Source: UBA8389 sp942493385 (GTDB lineage Bacteria > Bacteroidota > Bacteroidia > Bacteroidales > UBA1402). Taken from it: a DNA stretch of 64,000 bases. Both the position numbers and the translations under genes were made by a program. Each line of letters starts with the position of its first letter. Positions within the stretch are counted from its first letter, which is position 1. This document shows, one piece after another, positions 8,349 through 18,211 of the stretch. The DNA is taken from assembly GCA_942493385.1 (NCBI GenBank), contig OW818699.1, forward strand, positions 434,001-498,000, given 5' to 3'. Under the pieces are notes generated by a model. The model ran no database searches and was not told where the DNA came from. It worked only from the letters and a program-made list of their open reading frames with translations.

Positions 8349-11147
8349 TTAGTTTTGAGGCTGCAACAGAATTTCCATACGGTTGTTTTGTTTCAATAAT
8401 TCCTTTGCAGTAGCGCTGATGCTTTCGACGCTCAGGGCTTCCACCGCTTTTTCAAAATCAGCCACATAATTCAGCTTGTCTTTGTAATAGCGAGTTATGG
8501 CAGACGACCAAAAGTTATTTTCTTCCAAGTCTTCCTTGTATTGTTTGAACATGTTCAACTTGACTTTGTTCAGGTCCTCGGGTTTCGGGCCGATAAGTGC
8601 CAGTGTATCTAGCTCACTGTGGATGATTCCCAGCATTTTGTCAACCAATTTGGGATCCGTATCGAAACGGATGGCCAATGTAGCCAAGTCAATTGGCGTG
8701 TTCAGCATGCTGCCTCTTAGGCCGACACCATACGTTGCTCCTTCTTTTTCACGAATGGTGGCGGTGTATCTCAGGTCTAGAATGGATGACAGCGCTTCCA
8801 TCCGAACCATGTTGTCCATGTTAAAGGGCATTTCAGCGGAATATCGGATGTTGCTGGTTGTTTTACTCACCTTGAGCTGTTTGACAATATCCTTACGAAT
8901 CTGTCCTTTTTGCAAGCGGAGGCCGTTGTCTTTCCATTTTTCAAATTTAGTGGTAGTCTTGAGACCTCCAAGATACTTTTCGACCAATGGTTTGAAAGTT
9001 GCAACATCAATATTCCCAACAAAGATGAACGTAAAGTCGGCAGGATTTGCAAACCGTTCTTTATAAATACGCTGAATGGTATTCAAGTCCGCTTTCTTTA
9101 CTGTTTCCAGATTTAAGATCTGTATACGTGGGTTGTATCCGTAAGAGATCAGATTTAAAGAGTCTGTATATGCTTTCTGAGGATTTTGTGCGGCATTTTC
9201 AAGATACGTGTTTACCTGTTTCATGTACAATTCAAAAGCATTCTCATCTTTTCGGGGCGCTGTAAAATAAAGATAGGCTAGTTGAAGCATTGTTTCCTGG
9301 TCTTTGACGGAAGATGCCCCATTCATGGCTTCATCATAATTGCCGATAACAGGTGAGGCAGATGCAATCTTACCATTCAATTTTTTCCCCAAATCCGTAA
9401 TGTTGAATGTACCGATTCCAGATTGATTGATTACATCAGTGGCCAATGTTGCAGATATCAGGTCCTCTTGAGCGACCAAACTCATACCACCTTTGCTCCA
9501 GGAACTCATTTTGATTTCATCGTCTTTGAATTTGGTAGGCTTCAAAATAACTTTGATGCGGTTGGAAAGTGTCCATTCGATGGTTCCAAATTCCTTGTTT
9601 TCGACTGTTTTCTTTACTTTTCCGGGTTTGGGCATATTCGGAATCAGCGGGTCATTAGAAACGCTGTCCTTGAATGCTTCGTACGTAGCTGCTTTTGCGG
9701 ATGCAATTTCCGAAAGCAACTCGTCGTTTGTCGGATAGGTCAATCCCGCTTTTTCTGGTCCGGAAATGGTTAAAACCATGTTCTTCTCCGGCAAATAACT
9801 CGCTGCGATCTGATTTACGATTTGTAGGGTAATGGAGGGCATCATTTGCTTAACCATTTCATTCTCCCAACTAATACCAGTGCAGGGTTCAGCAGAAGTG
9901 AAATTGCGAACGTATTCCTGTACCAACTTATTGTTTTTTTGCTGATTGCGTTCCTTTTCAGCCTTTTCAAAAAAACTGAGGACGTCCGTCTTTGCTCTTT
10001 CCAGCTCCGATGCTGTAAAGCCAAAACGCCTAATGATTTCAGCTTCTTTGAGTAGTCGCTCTCTGGCTTCTTTTTCTTTTCCCTGAATGGGTGAGCAATA
10101 GAATGCGAAGGCGTCCATTGTACGTAAAAAATCCGTCACTGTGGCCCCTGCACTTCCAAATGGCGATCCGGGTTCCTGAGAGATATTGTTCAATCGTTCG
10201 CTGGCCATTTGTGAAATAAGGCCGTTGATACGACTCAATCCATAGCCCTGGACAGATTTTCGGACTTCATCGGGCAAAGCTTGCTTTTTCCAAAACATCA
10301 GCACTTGTGTGCTGGTCATTTCTGGATCGGTAAAGACTCCGACGATTGGTTTTTCATTGTCTGGCACATTATAATAGGTGCGCACAGCCGGATTGACAGG
10401 TGCAGGTATATCCGAGAACAACGTTTTGATCTTTGATTCAATCTGGTCTACATTGACGTCACCAACTACTAATATAGCCTGAAGATCTGGACGATACCAC
10501 TTTCTATAGTAAGAACGCAAGTCTTCATATTTGAAATTGTTGATAACGGCGGTATCACCAATGACGTCACGAACGGCATATGGAGAACCTGCAAAAATAA
10601 CTTTGTTACGGGCCTGCATGACGCGACGGGCGGCATTACGCCCCTGACGCCATTCTTCACGTATCACACCACGTTCCTGATCAATTTCAGCGTTTTCCAA
10701 TGAGACGAAACCCGACCAGTCGTGCAGAATTAAAAGTGCGGAGTCAATGATGCCTTGTCTGTTTGTGGGTACTTCCGATAAATTGTAGACAGTTTCGTCC
10801 ACGGAAGTATACGCATTGATGTTATCACCAAATTTCACACCCATTTTCTCAAAACCATTGAGGAAATTCTTGCCAGGATAGTTTTTGGTGCCATTGAAAC
10901 ACATGTGTTCCAGAAAATGCGCCAAACCGTTTTGGGAATCTTCTTCCAAGATTGCTCCTACGTTTTGGGCAATAAAAAATTCAGCCCGTTGCTTGGGTTG
11001 TTCGTTATGACGAATGTAATAGGTCAATCCGTTGCTCAGTTTCCCATAGCGGATTGCAGTATCCATTGGCGCTGGCTGAAGTCCTTGTGCCAATACGGTA
11101 AGGGTACAGGCAAAAAGTAGAAACATCAAAATTTTTAGTGATTTCAT
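8349..11147 (-). CDS. M16 family zinc metallopeptidase (two tandem M16 units), secreted
   Basis: 932 residues, similar to pitrilysin-like periplasmic insulinases of Bacteroidota. A signal peptide is cut probably at VLA|Q21. The N-terminal M16 domain has the inverted zinc motif HFLEH (77-81), with the third ligand expected in the ERGVIREEW segment near 160. The C-terminal half is a second M16-like unit without HxxEH. The role is likely degradation of peptides in the cell envelope. I started at MKSLKIL rather than three codons earlier because it gives a normal signal peptide. C14 follows LLFA and could be read as a weak lipobox, but Phe at -2 makes this unlikely. Single gene with its own promoter. 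Confidence 0.93.
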   Translation of the reverse strand: MKSLKILMFLLFACTLTVLAQGLQPAPMDTAIRYGKLSNGLTYYIRHNEQPKQRAEFFIAQNVGAILEEDSQNGLAHFLEHMCFNGTKNYPGKNFLNGFEKMGVKFGDNINAYTSVDETVYNLSEVPTNRQGIIDSALLILHDWSGFVSLENAEIDQERGVIREEWRQGRNAARRVMQARNKVIFAGSPYAVRDVIGDTAVINNFKYEDLRSYYRKWYRPDLQAILVVGDVNVDQIESKIKTLFSDIPAPVNPAVRTYYNVPDNEKPIVGVFTDPEMTSTQVLMFWKKQALPDEVRKSVQGYGLSRINGLISQMASERLNNISQEPGSPFGSAGATVTDFLRTMDAFAFYCSPIQGKEKEARERLLKEAEIIRRFGFTASELERAKTDVLSFFEKAEKERNQQKNNKLVQEYVRNFTSAEPCTGISWENEMVKQMMPSITLQIVNQIAASYLPEKNMVLTISGPEKAGLTYPTNDELLSEIASAKAATYEAFKDSVSNDPLIPNMPKPGKVKKTVENKEFGTIEWTLSNRIKVILKPTKFKDDEIKMSSWSKGGMSLVAQEDLISATLATDVINQSGIGTFNITDLGKKLNGKIASASPVIGNYDEAMNGASSVKDQETMLQLAYLYFTAPRKDENAFELYMKQVNTYLENAAQNPQKAYTDSLNLISYGYNPRIQILNLETVKKADLNTIQRIYKERFANPADFTFIFVGNIDVATFKPLVEKYLGGLKTTTKFEKWKDNGLRLQKGQIRKDIVKQLKVSKTTSNIRYSAEMPFNMDNMVRMEALSSILDLRYTATIREKEGATYGVGLRGSMLNTPIDLATLAIRFDTDPKLVDKMLGIIHSELDTLALIGPKPEDLNKVKLNMFKQYKEDLEENNFWSSAITRYYKDKLNYVADFEKAVEALSVESISATAKELLKQNNRMEILLQPQN

Positions 11148-11172
11148 ACGAGTCAAGTTAAATTATTGTCAG

Positions 11173-11180
11173 CAAAAATA
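11173..11180 (-). promoter_or_regulatory. M16 peptidase promoter (-7 element)
   Basis: TATTTTTG followed by GC on the - strand, 26 bp before the start codon. It matches TAnnTTTG; no clear -33 TTTG is visible. Confidence 0.45.
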
Positions 11181-11262
11181 CGAATAAAACTTAATTTTCG
11201 TTATTTGTTCGTCAAAAAGATTGTCAACCACTTCCAAACGTTTTTTTCTAATCGCTTTTTTT

Positions 11263-11270
11263 TATCTTTG
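11263..11270 (+). promoter_or_regulatory. GT117 gene promoter (-7 element)
   Basis: TATCTTTG, an exact match to the most common Bacteroidota -7 element, about 100 bp upstream of the chosen start at 11370. The leader between them carries no obvious structure. Confidence 0.5.
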
Positions 11271-11369
11271 TCGCCTTGAACACAGATCTTAAATCGTGTG
11301 CTACAACGACTCCATAACGTTGATTTTCTCCATGTTGCTAGTATCATTGGTATCAAATTAAACCACCCT

Positions 11370-14300
11370 ATGAAAAAATTCAAGTTAGTGAACAACCTGT
11401 TCGGCTTTATTGCCTTCGCAATAGCTGCCGTAACCTATTTCCTAACCATCGAACCCACTTCCAGTTTCTGGGATTGTGGAGAATTCATTTCGACTGCTTA
11501 CAAGCTCGATGTAGGACATCCCCCAGGAGCTCCTTTCTTTATGCTGATGGGGCGTTTCTTCACCAACTTTGCATCAGACAGCCAGCATGTAGCCATGATG
11601 ATCAACCTCATGTCCGCATTGTTCAGTGCGTTGACCATCCTGTTCCTTTTCTGGTCCATTACGCATCTAGCCCGCAAGATTGTGGCCAAGGATGAAATCA
11701 ATATGACAACCGGAGAAATAATTACCATCATTGGTTCCGGTCTAGTAGGAGCTCTTGCATACACGTTCTCCGATACATTCTGGTTCTCTGCTGTCGAAGG
11801 AGAAGTATATGCTTTTTCTTCTCTGTTTACAGCCGTCGTCTTTTGGGCGATGCTGAAATGGGAGGAGGTCGCTGACGAGCCCCACGGTGACCGTTGGATT
11901 ATCTTTATCGCCTATCTGATGGGCCTATCCATAGGTGTCCACTTGCTTAATTTGCTTTGTATCCCAGCATTGGTGTTGGTATATTATTTTAAGAAAGCCA
12001 AAGTTGTCAACGCCAAAGGATCACTACTTGCTTTGTTGGGCTCAGTTGTTTTGGTTGCCATCGTTTTATATGGCATCGTGCCCGGTTTTGTAAACATGGC
12101 TGGCTGGTTTGATTTGCTTTTTGTCAATGAATTGGGCTTCTCTTTCAATTCGGGTGCTGTCTTTTATGTTATATTAATGGCTGGCGTCATCATCTGGGGC
12201 CTCTATGAAACATTTTCGGGCAAGAGTGACAAACGCATGAAAATCGCATTCGCTACCAATATCATACTGGTAGGTATTCCTTTCTTCGGCGACAGTTTCT
12301 TGGTTTGGATCGTTCTCTGTGCAGCTGTCATTGGTTTTACATTTTTCTGGAAAGGGATCAACCCCCGCTTAATGAACACCACACTTTTGGCCATGATGGT
12401 CATGGTGATCGGTTATGCCAGCTATGGTACGACAGTGATTCGTTCCAATGCGAAACCTCCAATGGACCAGAATTCACCCAACAACATGTTTTCACTGGAA
12501 CGGTATTTAAACCGTGAACAATATGGTGAAACCCCGCTTATATATGGTGAATCCTTTGCTTCCGACATCAGCTGGAAAGCTCAAGGAAGAAACTGTGTGC
12601 CGGTGTATAAAAAAGGCGGTGCCTTGTGGAATCAAAAAGCCAAGAAATCGGCCGATGAAAAGGATGAGTATCTCATCACAGGTTACAAGGAAACTCCAGC
12701 CATGAATTCAGAATGCAATATGTTCTTTCCCCGTATGTACAGCAAACGGGCAGATCATGTGGAAGCATATAAGATGTGGTCCGACTTTAAGGGTGAAACG
12801 GTTACGTTTGACCGATGCGGAACGCCTCAGACCGTTGTGAAGCCGACCATGGCAGAAAACCTACGCTATTTTGTTTCCTATCAGGTCAATTTCATGTACT
12901 GGCGTTATTTCATGTGGAACTTTGCAGGTCGTCAGAACGATATTCAGGGTAACGGAGAAATTCAGAACGGGAATTGGATCTCTGGAATCAATTTCATTGA
13001 TAACTTGATGGTCGGTGACCAATCAAAATTGCCCTCCGATCTTGAAAACAATAAGGGGCACAACAAATATTATTTCCTACCGTTGCTGCTAGGTATCATT
13101 GGATTGTTGTTCCAAGCCATGCGTGGGGACAAAGGCATTCAGGATTTCTGGGTCACTTTCTTCTTGTTTTTCATGACAGGACTGGCCATTTTGCTTTACC
13201 TGAACCAAACACCTCTTCAGCCTCGCGAGCGAGATTATGCATACGCCGGTTCGTTCTATGCGTTCACCATCTGGATTGGATTGGGTGTTGCGGCATTGGT
13301 ACATGGGTTAAAGAAATTTGTGCCGGAAACGCCTGCTGCCATTGCCGTAACTTTAATATGCTTGGGTGTCCCAACACTAATGGCGACTGAAAACTGGGAT
13401 GATCATGACCGCTCCAACCGATATACGACCAGAGACTTTGCAAAAAACTATTTAGAATCCTGCGATAAGGATGCTGTCATCTTTACCAACGGAGATAACG
13501 ATACCTTCCCATTGTGGTATGTCCAAGAGGTCGAAGGCTTTAGAACCGATGTCCGAGTCTGTAACCTCAGTTATTTCCAAACCGACTGGTACGTCAGTCA
13601 AATGCGTCGACCCTATTATGAATCCAGTGCCCTTCCCATCAGTTGGACCGAAGACATGTATTCCAATGGAAAAAGAGACATTGCCCGCATCATCAAACTG
13701 ACAGATGATTCGATCAGTCTTGACATGGCCATGAATTGGGTTGCAACAGATGATCCGCAGTACAAAAAGGTGCCAGGTTACGACGAAGCACTCGATTACA
13801 TACCAGCAGATAAGATTTACCTGGACGTTGATAAGGACCAGGTGGTTAAAAACAAGTACATGGATGCGAAGTACGACAACAACATTGTACCGCGCCTCAA
13901 CATCAATTTGGCTGGAAAGCAGTATTTGGGCAAACAAGAAATCATGATTCTTGAAATGCTTAAGGAAAATAAGTGGAAACGTCCAATTTATTATGCTGTA
14001 ACGGTTGAGGAATCACAGTTCTTGGGACTTCAGTCTTCATTCCTGCAGGAAGGTTTGGCTTATAAAGTAACCCCGATGCGCAGTGCCAGTGGAAGAGCCA
14101 CGGTCAATACGGATAAGATGTATGACTTGATGGTTAATAAGTTCAAATACGGAAACATCCAAGATAAGAAGGTTTACCTTGATGAAAACGTTTTGCGCAT
14201 GTGCCGGACTCACCGTGCCATGTTTGTTCAACTCATTCAGGCGCTGTACACGGAGGGTAAAAATGAAAAGGCCGAGAAAGCCGCTGATTATTGCCAGAAA

Positions 14301-14642
14301 ATGATCCCAATGGAAACGGTTCAGGGGAATTATCACAACGTGGATATTGCCGATGTTTATTACCGTGTTGGAAAACCTGAAAAAGCATTCCCGATCATTC
14401 AGGAAGTGGCCCGCATTTGTATGGAGAATTTAGAATGGACCTACAGCTTGAAGCCGAAAGAATATCAATCGGCGAGCATGCTTGTAAACACCAACCTATA
14501 TACGTTGCAACAAATATTGACCCTTCTCGAACAGTTCGATAAGACCAAGGTAAGCCTTTATATGCCTGCATTCCAGAAGTACGGACAGGTTTACCAGCAG
14601 TACAGTGCCACGCGAGGCGGAGCAGGCGGTTCCAATCAGTAA
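11370..14642 (+). CDS. GT117 (DUF2723) membrane glycosyltransferase-like protein
   Basis: 1090 residues. The N-terminal half has about a dozen hydrophobic segments, beginning FGFIAFAIAAVTYFLT, with the DUF2723 signature SSFWDCGEFI and a YKLDVGHPPGAPFF stretch. A second membrane block lies around residues 560-680 (including QPRERDYAYAGSFYAF). The C-terminal half is soluble, with TPR-like helices near the end. The family resembles protein O-mannosyltransferases and is assigned to GT117 in Bacteroidota; donor and acceptor are not known from sequence. I chose MKKFKLVNNLFGF as start because the 24 upstream in-frame residues look unlike an N-terminus. The polysaccharide deacetylase follows after 3 bp. 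Confidence 0.9.
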   Translation: MKKFKLVNNLFGFIAFAIAAVTYFLTIEPTSSFWDCGEFISTAYKLDVGHPPGAPFFMLMGRFFTNFASDSQHVAMMINLMSALFSALTILFLFWSITHLARKIVAKDEINMTTGEIITIIGSGLVGALAYTFSDTFWFSAVEGEVYAFSSLFTAVVFWAMLKWEEVADEPHGDRWIIFIAYLMGLSIGVHLLNLLCIPALVLVYYFKKAKVVNAKGSLLALLGSVVLVAIVLYGIVPGFVNMAGWFDLLFVNELGFSFNSGAVFYVILMAGVIIWGLYETFSGKSDKRMKIAFATNIILVGIPFFGDSFLVWIVLCAAVIGFTFFWKGINPRLMNTTLLAMMVMVIGYASYGTTVIRSNAKPPMDQNSPNNMFSLERYLNREQYGETPLIYGESFASDISWKAQGRNCVPVYKKGGALWNQKAKKSADEKDEYLITGYKETPAMNSECNMFFPRMYSKRADHVEAYKMWSDFKGETVTFDRCGTPQTVVKPTMAENLRYFVSYQVNFMYWRYFMWNFAGRQNDIQGNGEIQNGNWISGINFIDNLMVGDQSKLPSDLENNKGHNKYYFLPLLLGIIGLLFQAMRGDKGIQDFWVTFFLFFMTGLAILLYLNQTPLQPRERDYAYAGSFYAFTIWIGLGVAALVHGLKKFVPETPAAIAVTLICLGVPTLMATENWDDHDRSNRYTTRDFAKNYLESCDKDAVIFTNGDNDTFPLWYVQEVEGFRTDVRVCNLSYFQTDWYVSQMRRPYYESSALPISWTEDMYSNGKRDIARIIKLTDDSISLDMAMNWVATDDPQYKKVPGYDEALDYIPADKIYLDVDKDQVVKNKYMDAKYDNNIVPRLNINLAGKQYLGKQEIMILEMLKENKWKRPIYYAVTVEESQFLGLQSSFLQEGLAYKVTPMRSASGRATVNTDKMYDLMVNKFKYGNIQDKKVYLDENVLRMCRTHRAMFVQLIQALYTEGKNEKAEKAADYCQKMIPMETVQGNYHNVDIADVYYRVGKPEKAFPIIQEVARICMENLEWTYSLKPKEYQSASMLVNTNLYTLQQILTLLEQFDKTKVSLYMPAFQKYGQVYQQYSATRGGAGGSNQ

Positions 14643-14645
14643 GAA

Positions 14646-15254
14646 ATGATCATAGAACAACTACCTGGCTTTTTTCGCGGCGTTTACCGTAAGGTGACGT
14701 GGAGAAAAGACAGCCGATTGAAAACTATATACCTTACATTTGATGATGGTCCAATACCTGAGGTAACTCCTTGGGTATTGGATATTCTCGATAAATACGG
14801 CATCAAAGCCACCTTTTTTTGTGTGGGTGAGAATGTTTGGCGTTATCCGGAAATTTATGAAGACATCTTGCGCCGAGGTCATCGTACTGGTAACCACACT
14901 TACAACCATTTGCGCGGATTTTTCACGCGTTCGAAACGCTATCTGGAGAATGTGGAGAAAGCAGCTCAATTCATCAAGTCCGATTTGTTTCGTCCTCCCC
15001 ACGGAGAATTACGTTCTCGTCAGTATTTGAAGTTGCGTAAGAACTATCGGATTGTTCAATGGGATGTCATTACCAGAGACTACAATCCAGATTTGACTGG
15101 AGAGCAAGTGCTAAGCATTGTAAAAAGGTATGCAAGAAACGGTTCCATCGTGGTTTTTCACGATTCCTTGAAATCGGAAAAAAACATGCGTTATGCCATG
15201 CCCAAGGCCATCGAATATTTGCTCGCCAATGGCTATTCGTTCGAAAAAATCTAG
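14646..15254 (+). CDS. Polysaccharide deacetylase (NodB/CE4 family)
   Basis: 202 residues with all key CE4 motifs: TFDDGP at 31-36 (catalytic base and metal Asp), HTYNH at 84-88 (two metal histidines), RPPHGE near 117 and FHDS near 173. It should remove N- or O-acetyl groups from peptidoglycan or a surface polysaccharide. No signal peptide is evident, so it may be cytoplasmic or exported by another route. It is coupled to the GT117 gene (3 bp), which suggests a joint role in glycan modification. It converges on dprA, with only 3 bp between the stop codons. Confidence 0.9.
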   Translation: MIIEQLPGFFRGVYRKVTWRKDSRLKTIYLTFDDGPIPEVTPWVLDILDKYGIKATFFCVGENVWRYPEIYEDILRRGHRTGNHTYNHLRGFFTRSKRYLENVEKAAQFIKSDLFRPPHGELRSRQYLKLRKNYRIVQWDVITRDYNPDLTGEQVLSIVKRYARNGSIVVFHDSLKSEKNMRYAMPKAIEYLLANGYSFEKI

Positions 15255-15257
15255 ATT

Positions 15258-16364
15258 TCACCGAGACTTTCTCCGATATCGACCACCCGGCAGGCATTCT
15301 GTCATTCCTTCCATCTCCATCTCCAGTAAATGCGAAAGCAGTTCGTTTACCTTTAGGTCAGTCTGAATGGAAAGATCGTTCACGGTCATTATTTCTCCGA
15401 TTTTAAGTACGTCTAAAATCATTTTCTGCTGAACAGGCAATTCGAATAATAGTTTCTGTTGTCTGGCTTTTCTTGTTATCGGTGAAACCCAGTTCATTTC
15501 ACGTATCACATCTTCTGCTGATTCAATCAACGCCGCTATTCGTTTTTTTATGAAATCGTTACACCCACTTGATAGTTTATCGATGGAACGTCCAGGAAAT
15601 GCAAGGACATCTCGATTGTATTCTCTAGCAAACTTGGCCGTTATTAGCGAACCACCATCCATTGCCGATTCAATGACAATACAGACATCACTTAAACCGG
15701 CAATGATTCGGTTCCTATCCCGGAAGCGGAAAGGGAGTGAGGGCGTTCCCCAAGGGTACTCTGTCAGTAATGATCCTTCATTTCTTACCATTTCATCGGC
15801 TATTCTACGGTGGGAACGTGGATATACTTCATGAAGTCCATGTGCAAATACTCCAACTGTTTTTAGACCGTATTCCATAGCTGACTGGTGGGAGATGACA
15901 TCAATGCCATAAGCCAAGCCACTTACAATCAGAAGCTCTGGGAAGTGAGTGGAAAGGTCTTTGACCAATAAGCGCGTGGTCTCTTTGCCTAAAGGCGTTG
16001 CTTTTCGAGTTCCAACGATGGAAACGACTTTTTGAGCATCCAGGTTGCAATATCCGCGACTATACAACATGATCGGTGCGTCTGGACATTCTCTGAGTCT
16101 ATATGGGTAATCATCTGCGAGAATAAAACGGCCATTTATTCCGTTTTCACCCATACTTTTAAGTACTTTTTCAGCTTCTAAAAGCAAACTTCCGTTTAAA
16201 AGAGCTTTTCGGGCTTCGAATGGTAAATCGGGGATTTGCTTAATAGAATCCTTGATGAAAACGGCATCTGCAGAGCCAAAGTTATTAAGTAATACTCGAA
16301 TGTCTTTTACCCCCATGCCTGGGATAAGTGAAAGTGCTACCTGATACAATTGCTCGTCATTCAT
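15258..16364 (-). CDS. dprA: DNA-processing protein DprA/Smf
   Basis: Cytoplasmic mediator that loads RecA on incoming single-stranded DNA during transformation. 368 residues: an N-terminal SAM/HhH-like region (LIPGMGVKDIRVLL), a central Rossmann fold with VSIVGTRKAT, SGLAYGID and the GGSLITAKFA/FPG segments, and a C-terminal winged helix typical of longer DprA proteins. It is the second gene after the thioesterase (3 bp). The presence of dprA alone does not prove natural competence. Confidence 0.95.
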   Translation of the reverse strand: MNDEQLYQVALSLIPGMGVKDIRVLLNNFGSADAVFIKDSIKQIPDLPFEARKALLNGSLLLEAEKVLKSMGENGINGRFILADDYPYRLRECPDAPIMLYSRGYCNLDAQKVVSIVGTRKATPLGKETTRLLVKDLSTHFPELLIVSGLAYGIDVISHQSAMEYGLKTVGVFAHGLHEVYPRSHRRIADEMVRNEGSLLTEYPWGTPSLPFRFRDRNRIIAGLSDVCIVIESAMDGGSLITAKFAREYNRDVLAFPGRSIDKLSSGCNDFIKKRIAALIESAEDVIREMNWVSPITRKARQQKLLFELPVQQKMILDVLKIGEIMTVNDLSIQTDLKVNELLSHLLEMEMEGMTECLPGGRYRRKSR

Positions 16365-16367
16365 TTT

Positions 16368-16763
16368 TTAGGGGTTGTAACCAAAAGCCTCCTCCAGGGG
16401 CTTGTAGTCGGTGAGTTTGCCGTTTACTACTGCAACGGTATCCACTCGAGCTTTTACAACCACTTTAAGGTCTGGTAGCCTCAGGATGTCCTGCAGGAAG
16501 ATCCAACGAATGCCTTCTTTCTTCAAAGAAACGGTGACTAGGAATTTGTCGTTGCTTTTCAATGGCGTTTTAAAAGCCATTTCCAATTTGGCGACAACCA
16601 TGTCAACACCTTGTTGATGAAGTTCTGTAAAATTAAGCCCCAATGTCTTGATGTATTCGTGACGTGCATGTTCAATGTAATGCTGGTAATTGGCATTATT
16701 CACAATACCCTGAATATCACATTCATAATCGCGTACACTAAATTCGAGGCTGTAAGTTTCCAT
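16368..16763 (-). CDS. Acyl-CoA thioesterase, 4HBT/YbgC-like hotdog fold
   Basis: 131 residues matching the YbgC/FadM group: the N-terminal RDYECDIQGIVNNANYQHYIEHAR segment holds the catalytic Asp and the substrate-gate residues, followed by the hotdog strands. It probably hydrolyses a short- or medium-chain acyl-CoA; the substrate cannot be read from sequence. It lies 3 bp upstream of dprA on the same transcript, with its own -7 element at 16786-16793. Confidence 0.9.
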   Translation of the reverse strand: METYSLEFSVRDYECDIQGIVNNANYQHYIEHARHEYIKTLGLNFTELHQQGVDMVVAKLEMAFKTPLKSNDKFLVTVSLKKEGIRWIFLQDILRLPDLKVVVKARVDTVAVVNGKLTDYKPLEEAFGYNP

Positions 16764-16785
16764 AATTCGAATGTTGAATCTGCTA

Positions 16786-16793
16786 CAAAAGTA
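16786..16793 (-). promoter_or_regulatory. Thioesterase-dprA promoter (-7 element)
   Basis: TACTTTTG followed by T on the - strand, 23 bp before the thioesterase start, in a very AT-rich 67-bp gap after the U32 gene. Confidence 0.5.
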
Positions 16794-16830
16794 ACAAATA
16801 AATTAATAATAAAGAAATATAAATAAAATA

Positions 16831-18096
16831 TTAATTATTTTCAGCTAATACTACCTTGTACAATTTGTCTGAAGGACGAATTTTTTCGGTAAGAGGTATG
16901 GATATGTGCTGTCCTTTGACCGCTTTTTGTACCGCATGTGTTTCCACCCTAATTTCTTTAACTTTTGCTTCCAGTGCTCCAGTGGTTGGTCCAGTAACCA
17001 AGATTTCATCACCCACCTCCAGGCTGTTGCTCTCAAGCAGGAATTCGGCCACTCCTAACTTAGAGTAATATTTGATGCCCCTTCCAATCAGGATTTTACG
17101 CTTTGTGGCGGAAGAGCCATACTGGTGAGTCCATTCCCCAAGTCGCTGCCCCAAGTAGTAACCATCCCAAAAACCTCTGTTGAAAACGGTGGAAAGTCGA
17201 ATATCCCAGTCTTCAATTTTAGATAAATCAAAAGTTCCATCAAGCTGTGCATCGATGGCTTCACGGTAGCAATTGACTACGGTTTTAACGTATTCAGCTC
17301 CTCTTGCCCTACCTTCAATCTTGAAAACCCGAACTCCCGCATCCATCATCTTGTTCATGAAGTGAATCGTTTTCAGGTCTTTCGGAGACATGATGTAGGA
17401 GCTGTCAATGTCCATTTCAACGTCGGTTTCCTTATCTTTTACGGTATAACCACGTCTACAAATCTGAACACAGGCTCCCCGATTGGCAGAGGCATTGTAT
17501 TCATGTAGACTAAGGTAGCATTTCCCAGATACAGCCATACACAAAGCACCGTGACAAAACATTTCGATGCGAATGAGCCCTCCGTGTGGTCCTCGAATGT
17601 CTTGAGCAACGATTTGATCGTAGATTTCAGCCACTTGATCAAGATTCAATTCTCTGGCCAGAACCACCACATCGGCGAAATGAGCATAAAATTTTAAAGC
17701 TTCAATATTGGCAATGTTCAATTGGGTGGAAAGGTGAATCTCTACATTCTTTTGGCTGGCATAACTCATGACAGAGACGTCGGCCGCTATGATAGCACTG
17801 ATTTCAGCTTCTTTGGCCGCATCTACAATCATTTCCATCAGAGTTAAATCTCCGTCATAGAGGACTGTATTAATGGTGAGGTAGCTTTTGACATCCTTTT
17901 CACGGCACTGGCGTGCAATTTCTTTGAGGTCTTCGATGCTGAAATTGTTGGAGGAACGTGACCGCATGTTAAGGCTTTCAATTCCGAAATAAACAGAGTC
18001 GGCTCCAGCTTGAAAGGCCGCAGCCAGAGACTCCCATGAGCCAGCTGGAGCCATGATTTCAAAATCGGAGCGGTTATAATTGGGCACTTTGAGCAT
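16831..18096 (-). CDS. trhP: U32 family protein, tRNA uridine-34 hydroxylation (TrhP-like)
   Basis: 421 residues. The N-terminal U32 TIM-barrel-like domain begins IMAPAGSWESLAAAFQAGADSVYFG. Conserved cysteines are MFCHGALCMAVSGKCYLS and NRGACVQICRR (probable Fe-S ligands). A C-terminal beta-barrel domain follows. Proteins of this group (YegQ/TrhP) act with prephenate to make 5-hydroxyuridine at tRNA position 34; older annotation calls them peptidase U32 or collagenase. I chose MLKVPNYNRSDFE as start because the longer reading overlaps the promoter at 18120-18127. Divergent from dusB, another tRNA-uridine enzyme. Confidence 0.85.
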   Translation of the reverse strand: MLKVPNYNRSDFEIMAPAGSWESLAAAFQAGADSVYFGIESLNMRSRSSNNFSIEDLKEIARQCREKDVKSYLTINTVLYDGDLTLMEMIVDAAKEAEISAIIAADVSVMSYASQKNVEIHLSTQLNIANIEALKFYAHFADVVVLARELNLDQVAEIYDQIVAQDIRGPHGGLIRIEMFCHGALCMAVSGKCYLSLHEYNASANRGACVQICRRGYTVKDKETDVEMDIDSSYIMSPKDLKTIHFMNKMMDAGVRVFKIEGRARGAEYVKTVVNCYREAIDAQLDGTFDLSKIEDWDIRLSTVFNRGFWDGYYLGQRLGEWTHQYGSSATKRKILIGRGIKYYSKLGVAEFLLESNSLEVGDEILVTGPTTGALEAKVKEIRVETHAVQKAVKGQHISIPLTEKIRPSDKLYKVVLAENN

Positions 18097-18119
18097 GTTC
18101 TTTACCTTGTTAGTGACTG

Positions 18120-18149
18120 CAAAAGTACTACAAACCATCGAAAACCAAA
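18120..18149 (-). promoter_or_regulatory. U32 gene promoter
   Basis: On the - strand TACTTTTGCA (-7 element, 18120-18127) with TTTG at 18146-18149, a spacing of 18 bases. It lies 24 bp before the chosen start. Confidence 0.6.
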
Positions 18150-18179
18150 CTCGAAGGTGGCCGTTTGGTCAAAAAAGGC

Positions 18180-18187
18180 TACTTTTG
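18180..18187 (+). promoter_or_regulatory. dusB promoter (-7 element)
   Basis: TACTTTTG followed by CG, 24 bp before the dusB ATG. It is divergent from the U32 promoter, the two -7 elements being 52 bp apart. Confidence 0.55.
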
Positions 18188-18211
18188 CGCTCTCAAAGCT
18201 ATGATAACTTT

